Part shown: piece after piece, positions 5,346 through 8,984 of the stretch
Layout of the letters: each line of letters starts with the position of its first letter
How positions within the stretch are numbered: the first letter of the stretch is position 1
NCBI GenBank assembly: GCA_005880345.1
Contig: VBGE01000094.1
Coordinates: 1-8,984, forward strand
Source of the DNA: Chloroflexota bacterium
GTDB taxonomy: Bacteria > Chloroflexota > Dormibacteria > Dormibacterales > Dormibacteraceae
Length of the DNA: 8,984 bases
Reading direction: 5' to 3'
The notes under the pieces: generated by a model
Seen by the model: only the letters and a program-made list of their open reading frames with translations
What the model was told of the DNA's origin: nothing
The model's database searches: none
Made by a program: the position numbers and the translations under genes

Positions 5346-5828
5346 GTGCTCGCCGTTGGGGACAAGGCCCCGGACTTCAAGCTGCCGACCACAGGTGGAC
5401 AGGAGCTCACGCTCGGCGATGCGCTGCAGAAGCATCGCGCCGTCATCTTCCTTTTCTACGTCCTCGACTTCACCGGTGGTTGAAGGACTGAGCTGACCGA
5501 GTTTCGGTCCAGGAACGACGATGCGGTCGCCAACGGCGTCGGCATCTACGGCATCAGCGTCGACTCCGTGTTCTCGCACCAGGCCTTCGCCAAAGAGCTC
5601 GGCGGCCTCCCCTTCGACCTGATCGGCGACTTCGAGCGAAAGATGGTCACCGATTACGGCGTGCGCCGCGACGACGTCGCCGGCTACTCGGGCATGGCCC
5701 GACGCACGATCTTCATCGTCGACCGCAACCAGGTGATCCGCTGGACGTGGGTCGCTTCGCGCGAGACCCCGCAGCCGGACTACGACGCGGTCGTCAGCGA
5801 GGCCAAGCGGATCGCCGCGGAGGCATGA
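5346..5828 (+). CDS. Peroxiredoxin-like selenoprotein (AhpC/TSA redoxin) with in-frame TGA as selenocysteine
   Basis: One frame runs from GTG 5346 to TGA 5826 and is interrupted only by TGA 5481-5483. Before it: VGDKAPDFKLPTTGGQELTL and VIFLFYVLDFTGG. After it, same frame: RTELTEFR, GIYGISVDSVFSHQAFAKEL, DFERKMVTDYGV, RRTIFIVDRNQVIRW and ETPQPDYD. This is a complete peroxiredoxin of about 160 residues. The TGA is codon 46, exactly where the peroxidatic Cys follows D-F-T-x-x in AhpC/TSA proteins; the conserved Thr43 three residues before is present, while the usual Pro39 is Val. The distal Arg (RRTIFIV) is also kept. There is no cysteine anywhere, so selenium would be the only redox centre, implying reduction by an external thiol. 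A SECIS-like hairpin follows (5488-5512). The likely role is reduction of peroxides. A plain nonsense mutation is the alternative. Confidence 0.82.
5488..5512 (+). promoter_or_regulatory. Putative bacterial SECIS element
   Basis: Just after TGA 5481-5483, GACCGA (5495-5500) pairs perfectly with TCGGTC (5504-5509) around the loop GTT (5501-5503). A lower helix CTG (5488-5490) with CAG (5510-5512) can extend it, leaving AGCT unpaired on the 5' side. The loop begins 17 bases after the TGA, opens with G, and the stem lies within coding sequence. These match the known features of bacterial SECIS elements read by SelB: apical loop of at least three bases, G in the first two loop positions, and roughly 16-37 bases from UGA to loop. 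E. coli fdhF has about the same distance. Confidence 0.75.
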
Positions 5829-6331
5829 CCGCTCCGAACTCGAAGGTCGAACCGATCGAGAAGGGGTGGTCGCAGCTCAACGCGCTGGTCGACTCGCTGG
5901 GACCTGGCGGCCTCACTCGATCTGGCGCCGACGGGTGGGCGGTGAAGGATCACCTGATCCACGTCGCAGCCTGGGAGCATTCGCTCATCGCGTTGCTGTC
6001 GAGCGCAGACCGCAGGGCGGCGATGGGCGTCGGTCCGGAGCCGCAGGACGCCGACGCGATCAACGCCGCTGTCTGGAACCTGCACAAAGGGAAGACCCCG
6101 GAAGAGGCGCTGGCGTACTTTCGCGACACGCACGCGGTCCTGGTCAATCTCCTTCGCACCTTGAGCGACGCCGACCTTCAGCTCACGTACAACCACTACC
6201 AGCCCGACGACCCGCGAGACCCGGGCGACAATCGCCCGGTCGTCGACTGGGTCGGAGGAAACACGTACGAGCATTACGCCGAACATGTTGGCTGGATCAA
6301 TCAGCTGATCGAGTCGAGCGCCGCGCGCTGA
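5825..6331 (+). CDS. DinB-family / ClbS-like four-helix-bundle protein
   Basis: A protein of 168 residues with the pattern of the DinB/YfiT superfamily of metal-binding four-helix bundles. GWAVKDHLIHVAAWEHSLIALL (about residues 38-59) supplies the first conserved His and the W-E-H segment. NTYEHYAEHVGWINQLIE near the C-terminus supplies the H-x3-H pair that completes a typical three-His metal site. Members include bacillithiol or mycothiol-dependent transferases and ClbS-type resistance proteins, and many have no known function; the sequence does not single one out. ATG 5825 overlaps the redoxin stop as ATGA, so the two genes are likely co-translated. A low-molecular-weight-thiol link with the redoxin is attractive but is inference only. 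Its last 31 bases overlap the convergent pxpC remnant. Confidence 0.8.
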   Translation: MTAPNSKVEPIEKGWSQLNALVDSLGPGGLTRSGADGWAVKDHLIHVAAWEHSLIALLSSADRRAAMGVGPEPQDADAINAAVWNLHKGKTPEEALAYFRDTHAVLVNLLRTLSDADLQLTYNHYQPDDPRDPGDNRPVVDWVGGNTYEHYAEHVGWINQLIESSAAR

Positions 6332-6340
6332 GACGCGCGC
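6323..6340. repeat. Inverted repeat at the DinB/pxpC convergence
   Basis: GCGCGC (6323-6328) and GCGCGC (6335-6340) can form a six-base-pair hairpin around the six-base loop TGAGAC, spanning the DinB stop codon. Without a T-tract it is not a canonical terminator, but it is the only hairpin seen between these convergent genes. Confidence 0.25.
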
Positions 6341-6416
6341 ATCGCAAGCGCCGTCTCGATCGACGTCTCGGCGAAGCGCAGCTCGTCACCCGGCGCCATC
6401 TGCGCCGCGACCGGCA

Positions 6417-6438
6417 TCGAGGCGCTCGCTCGCCTCGA
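6417..6438. repeat. Perfect 8-base inverted repeat at the pxpC break point
   Basis: TCGAGGCG (6417-6424) and CGCCTCGA (6431-6438) pair perfectly around CTCGCT. The repeat lies exactly where pxpC loses about 40 residues and changes frame, so it may mark a deletion end or a spot where polymerase or assembly failed. Confidence 0.5.
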
Positions 6439-7108
6439 GCGTCCAGGGTCGCTCCGTCGAGCCGGTAGCCCATGCGGTTGGAATCGATCCCGACGATGAA
6501 CGCGGAGCCGAACAATGCCTCGCGCGATGGGGCAGCCAACCGGCCGATGTGCGGTCCCGGGATGGCGTGCAGCGTGCGGTCCCCGTAAGGAGGCAGCAGC
6601 GTTGCGTCGAGCTCGCGGCCCGGCACCGCCGGGCGCCACTGCTCGCCGGTCGCGATGGTGTCGCCCGCCTGCAGCTGGCGGCCGTGCATACCACCACGAC
6701 CCACCATCAGGTTGGTCGACATCGAGCCCAGCCAGCGATCTCCGGCGATGCCACCGGCGACCGCGATGTACGCGCGGGCCAGCTCGTGCCGCCTGCCGAA
6801 GCCGAGCTCATCACCTTCGCCGAGCGCGAGCGCGGTCCACATCGGGACGGCAATGCCGTTGACGCGTGGTTCGAAGTCGGCTCCGGTGATTGCAATGACG
6901 CACGGGCTGTCGACTGTGAGAGTGGGACCGAAGAGCGTGCACTCGAGACTCGCCGCGGAGACGTCGTTGCCGACGAGGAGATTGGCGGCCGAGTGGGCAA
7001 ATCGGTCCATAGCGCCTCCCGGTGGGACGCCGGCCGCGGTGGCATTCGGGCGTCCGAGGTCCTGGACGGTCGTGAAGAGACCCGGCGCGACGACGCGAAG
7101 GATGTTGT

Positions 7109-7786
7109 TCAAGCCTGTGCGGCGAAGAACTTCACGCGGTCGCCGACTCGAAACAGCGACGGCGGGTCGGAGTCGGGCAGGAAGAGCCGTACCGACGTGC
7201 GCCCGATGAGATGCCAACCGCCCGGGCTGGCCAGCGGGTAGATCCCGGTCTGTTGGCCCGCGATCGCCACTGCCCCCGCCGGCACCTGGGTGCGCGGCAC
7301 CACGCGCCGTGGCAGCACCAGCTCGTCCGGCACCGGACCCAGGTATGCCCATCCGGGGACGAATCCGACGAGGAACGCGCGGTAGATCGGGCGGCAGTGC
7401 AGCTCGGTCAGCCGGGCGGGCGAGATCTGCAGCTGCGCGCAAACCATTTCCAGGTCGGCGCCGTCGTACACGACCGGGATGCGGTGCAGCCGTCCGGGCT
7501 CCTCGACCGGTGGGCGCCTGGTCGCGAGGCGGCGAATCGCAGCCGCGATCGTCTCGTGCGTCACCTGCTCCGGGTTGAACTGGACCGTGACGCTGCTGTG
7601 CGCAGCCAGCGCCTGGCGCACGTCGCGGCGTTTCTTGAGCGCTGCCGCGAGAGCGATGGCGCGGGTGTTCAGCGCTGTGTCGAGGCGGGTGCCGAGCTCG
7701 GCCAGGACTGCGCTCTCGCCGAGCGGCTCAACGCGTACCTTGACGCGAGGTCTGGGCCGAGCTGGGTCGGAGCGCCGCGGTGGCAT
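7109..7786 (-). CDS. pxpB: 5-oxoprolinase subunit B (KipI-like)
   Basis: PxpB pairs with PxpC, and with PxpA hydrolyses 5-oxoproline using ATP; the B. subtilis homologue KipI also inhibits the sporulation kinase KinA. The 225-residue protein has the family marks: VEPLGESAVLAELG at the N-terminus, RIPVVYDGADLEMVC mid-protein, YRAFLVGFVPGWAYLGPVP (usually F-x-PGFPYLG), PRTQVPAGAVAIAGQQTGIY and PLASPGGWHLIGRT near the C-terminus. ATG 7786 is the only normal start before the conserved region. It gives an Arg/Pro-rich N-terminal extension of about 17 residues and overlaps the upstream membrane gene by 59 bases. The stop TGA overlaps the pxpC TTG. The gene itself looks intact although its partner pxpC does not. 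Confidence 0.93.
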   Translation of the reverse strand: MPPRRSDPARPRPRVKVRVEPLGESAVLAELGTRLDTALNTRAIALAAALKKRRDVRQALAAHSSVTVQFNPEQVTHETIAAAIRRLATRRPPVEEPGRLHRIPVVYDGADLEMVCAQLQISPARLTELHCRPIYRAFLVGFVPGWAYLGPVPDELVLPRRVVPRTQVPAGAVAIAGQQTGIYPLASPGGWHLIGRTSVRLFLPDSDPPSLFRVGDRVKFFAAQA

Positions 7787-8354
7787 GTGCGCTCACAAGG
7801 ATGGCGTAGAACACGCCGGGGGCGAGGCCCACGCAGAGCAGGCCCACACACGCAATCCCCATGGCCCAGGCGGTCACTATCGCGGCGACGACCACGTTCC
7901 ACGTGGCGAAGTCACGGCTCACCGCATGCAGCGCGGCGACTGGGTCGAACAGATCTCGCGGATTGCCACTCGCCGCGAATCGCGCCGTCGCACCCGGTAC
8001 GAGGAGCAGCATCACGAATCCCCAAGGCAGGGCGAGGATGAGGATGGCAAAGACGTACGCGAACGGCGAACTGATGAGGTGAGCAAGTGGACCCAGCAGG
8101 ATGGCGAATGGGGCGGCGACGATCAAGAGGGCAAGGACCATCCACGACCCGTCGACCAGCAGGCGGCTGGTCAGCCGGAACCGCGGAGGTTCGGCCGCAG
8201 GATCGAGCTCGGACACGCGTGTGGCTTCGACTGCATATCCGAGAAGCGGGATCGTCAGCAGCGGGGTGAGCAGGACGGCGACAACACCCTCGAGCCACAG
8301 GCCGTACGGCTTGCCTCGGAACGGCCATGTGAATGAATCGGCGACGTGCCTCAC
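7728..8354 (-). CDS. DUF4013-like multi-pass membrane protein
   Basis: A protein of 208 residues from GTG 8354. It begins FTWPFRGKPYGLWLEGVVAV, resembling the PF-R-x-P start of DUF4013 proteins. Hydrophobic spans follow at roughly LEGVVAVLLTPLLTIPLLGY, MVLALLIVAAPFAILLGPLA, AYVFAILILALPWGFVMLLL, NVVVAAIVTAWAMGIACVGL and a C-terminal LAPGVFYAILVSAHATAAL, so about five or six membrane segments. Between the first two lies a charged loop (SELDPAAEPPRFR) that matches the usual DUF4013 arrangement. Function is unknown for the family. It starts 17 bases after the stop of the HTH regulator and overlaps pxpB at its 3' end, so the three are probably one transcript. The DUF4013 assignment is from pattern memory and moderately sure; the membrane character is certain. 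Confidence 0.75.
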   Translation of the reverse strand: MRHVADSFTWPFRGKPYGLWLEGVVAVLLTPLLTIPLLGYAVEATRVSELDPAAEPPRFRLTSRLLVDGSWMVLALLIVAAPFAILLGPLAHLISSPFAYVFAILILALPWGFVMLLLVPGATARFAASGNPRDLFDPVAALHAVSRDFATWNVVVAAIVTAWAMGIACVGLLCVGLAPGVFYAILVSAHATAALRPSSAQTSRQGTR

Positions 8355-8371
8355 GCCGCCAATGTTCGGCC

Positions 8372-8984
8372 TTAATTCGCCTCGGCTTCGAGCTCTACTC
8401 CGAGGACGTTGTCCTGGAGCATGTACGCACATCCATACGGGTCGCGAAAGCCGAGCACCTTCACCGAGATGTTCATCGGCGTGTGCATCAGCAGACCCTC
8501 GAGCACGCCGGCGTGGAAGCGGCAGATGACCGGCGCGCGGCGGCACACCTCAGCGAACAGGCAGTTGGTGCACTGCATGATGCCGCCTCGCTGAGCCTCA
8601 TATTCGGCCCCCATCTCGAGCATCGGCTCGAGCGCTGACATCGTGGTCTTTGAGCCTGGCACCGCGATGGACTCGCCGAAGACGCGGCCGGCCCTTCGCA
8701 CCGCGTGGCTGCCGACGTCACCCAGGTCGTCGAAGGCTCGGGCGAGTGACTCCGCGACGATGTCGTAGCGGCGCATGGGGTGGCTGATCTGAACCGGGCC
8801 GCCCGTGAGCTTGTAGATCTTGGCCGGCTTCCCGGGCAGGCCGCGGCGGTGGGCGACTTCAAGGTAGCCGAGGGCGACGAGGCGTTCCAGATGCTCAAAG
8901 GCAACCGAACGATGAACACCGGATTCGCGTGCCACGTCGTCCACGCTGCGCGGTTTGCGGTCCGCGTAGAAACGGAGAAGAATG
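8372..8984 (-). CDS. HTH transcriptional regulator with C-terminal four-cysteine cluster (COG2345/SufR-like), 5' end outside window
   Basis: The frame is open to the right edge. The in-frame sequence before the first GTG (ILLRFYADRKPRS, then VDDVARESGVHRSVAFEHLE) is clearly the first part of a winged helix-turn-helix, so the true start is beyond 8984. The wing (GYLEVAHRRGLPGKPAKIYKLT) is typical of MarR/ArsR-like COG2345 regulators. The C-terminal part carries C-x2-C-x5-C-x6-C-x2-H (8572-8513) followed by GVLEGLL. In SufR-type relatives a smaller cysteine set in this position holds an Fe-S cluster that senses iron-sulfur or redox status. Here four cysteines suggest a complete cluster or zinc site. 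It heads the leftward run with the membrane protein and pxpBC and may regulate it. The stop is TAA at 8374-8372. Confidence 0.82.
   Translation of the reverse strand, partial: ILLRFYADRKPRSVDDVARESGVHRSVAFEHLERLVALGYLEVAHRRGLPGKPAKIYKLTGGPVQISHPMRRYDIVAESLARAFDDLGDVGSHAVRRAGRVFGESIAVPGSKTTMSALEPMLEMGAEYEAQRGGIMQCTNCLFAEVCRRAPVICRFHAGVLEGLLMHTPMNISVKVLGFRDPYGCAYMLQDNVLGVELEAEAN

Larger units (their letters stand above)
6301..7112 (-). pseudogene. pxpC: 5-oxoprolinase subunit C (KipA-like), broken by internal deletion and frameshift
   Basis: Read leftward from TTG 7112, which overlaps the pxpB TGA as TTGA. The frame shows LRVVAPGLFTTVQDLGRP, GVPPGGAMDRFAHSAANLLV, LECTLFGPTL, ITGADFEPRVNG and DSNRMGYRLDG, all in the order of the KipA/PxpC family (carboxyltransferase domain, subdomain A/B). 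At about 6438-6417 homology moves to another frame (SMPVAAQMAPGDELRF, ending AALDSIS with TGA 6303-6301). The usual stretch of about 40 residues between these parts is absent; it normally holds the conserved Q-x-P-P-x-G-x-P-I and D-x-Q-T-T-G-G-Y-P motifs. No intact PxpC can be made from this sequence, so the 5-oxoprolinase complex would be inactive unless the damage is an assembly error. A perfect 8-base inverted repeat sits exactly at the break. Confidence 0.8.

Noticed and set aside
5481..5483. Reading the TGA as an ordinary stop, making the redoxin a pseudogene or two small genes
   Set aside because: The frame continues without loss on both sides, the TGA sits precisely at the catalytic Cys position and a SECIS-like hairpin follows. 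Kept only as the alternative explanation.
6323..6340. Rho-independent terminator between the DinB and pxpC genes
   Set aside because: The hairpin is GC-only with no T-tract on either strand, so I list it only as an inverted repeat.
6417..6438. Programmed ribosomal frameshifting in pxpC
   Set aside because: A frameshift alone would not remove about 40 conserved residues, and no slippery heptamer is seen.
6549..7241. Plus-strand open frames opposite pxpC/pxpB
   Set aside because: They have no recognisable motifs, while the minus strand carries clear 5-oxoprolinase family sequence.
1..8984. CRISPR arrays, insertion sequences, tRNA-Sec or other RNA genes, phage or defence modules
   Set aside because: No spaced direct repeats, transposase motifs, cloverleaf-like sequences or defence-gene motifs were seen. 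The genes are metabolic or of unknown role.

Overview
The window is GC-rich (clearly above 60% by eye), densely packed bacterial DNA. There are no tRNA, rRNA, insertion-sequence or CRISPR features, and no gene-free stretch longer than about 50 bases. GTG and TTG starts are common. Neighbouring genes often overlap by four bases (GTGA, ATGA, TTGA). Several genes have a TANNNT box only 6-11 bases before the start codon, which suggests leaderless or nearly leaderless transcripts. This style fits a high-GC soil-type lineage such as Dormibacterota, Chloroflexota or an actinobacterium. That placement is inference; nothing in the window fixes the phylum.

Layout, left to right. (1) A leftward run of cupin (772-500), zinc-ribbon protein (457-113) and the first codons of a cysteine desulfurase-like gene running off the left edge. 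(2) A rightward pair, a Mut7-C RNase-domain protein (796-1257) translationally coupled to LarB (1254-2207), divergent from the cupin. The two directions share one tiny promoter region with overlapping -10 boxes (779-788). (3) A leftward pair, a HAD hydrolase (2879-2251) broken by an internal deletion and frameshift, and a coupled two-helix membrane protein (2254-2009) whose gene lies antisense to the tail of larB. (4) A rightward run: moaC, mogA/moaB, pxpA, a COG3375-type GNAT gene, a redoxin and a DinB-family gene (2899-6331), each overlapping or within about a dozen bases of the next. (5) A leftward run entering from the right edge: an HTH regulator with a four-cysteine cluster (5' end outside the window), a DUF4013-type membrane protein, pxpB and a damaged pxpC (6301-7112), converging on the DinB gene.

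The most notable item is the redoxin at 5346-5828. The reading frame is continuous except for one in-frame TGA at 5481, exactly at the peroxidatic cysteine position of a peroxiredoxin (DFTGG-TGA-RTEL). A strong stem-loop with a G at the start of its apical loop begins a few bases later, at the spacing expected of a bacterial SECIS element. I read this as a selenoprotein of about 160 residues with selenocysteine at position 46 and no cysteine at all. A gene caller that treats TGA as stop would split or truncate it.

Functional themes: molybdenum cofactor synthesis (moaC, mogA), nickel-pincer cofactor synthesis (larB, without larC or larE here), 5-oxoproline hydrolysis (pxpA on one strand, pxpBC on the other), peroxide defence (selenoprotein redoxin) and probably sulfur or Fe-S metabolism (desulfurase fragment, Cys-cluster regulator). 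Two genes, the HAD gene and pxpC, each lack conserved residues at a frame switch next to GC-rich inverted repeats. They are either true pseudogenes or assembly errors at hairpins.
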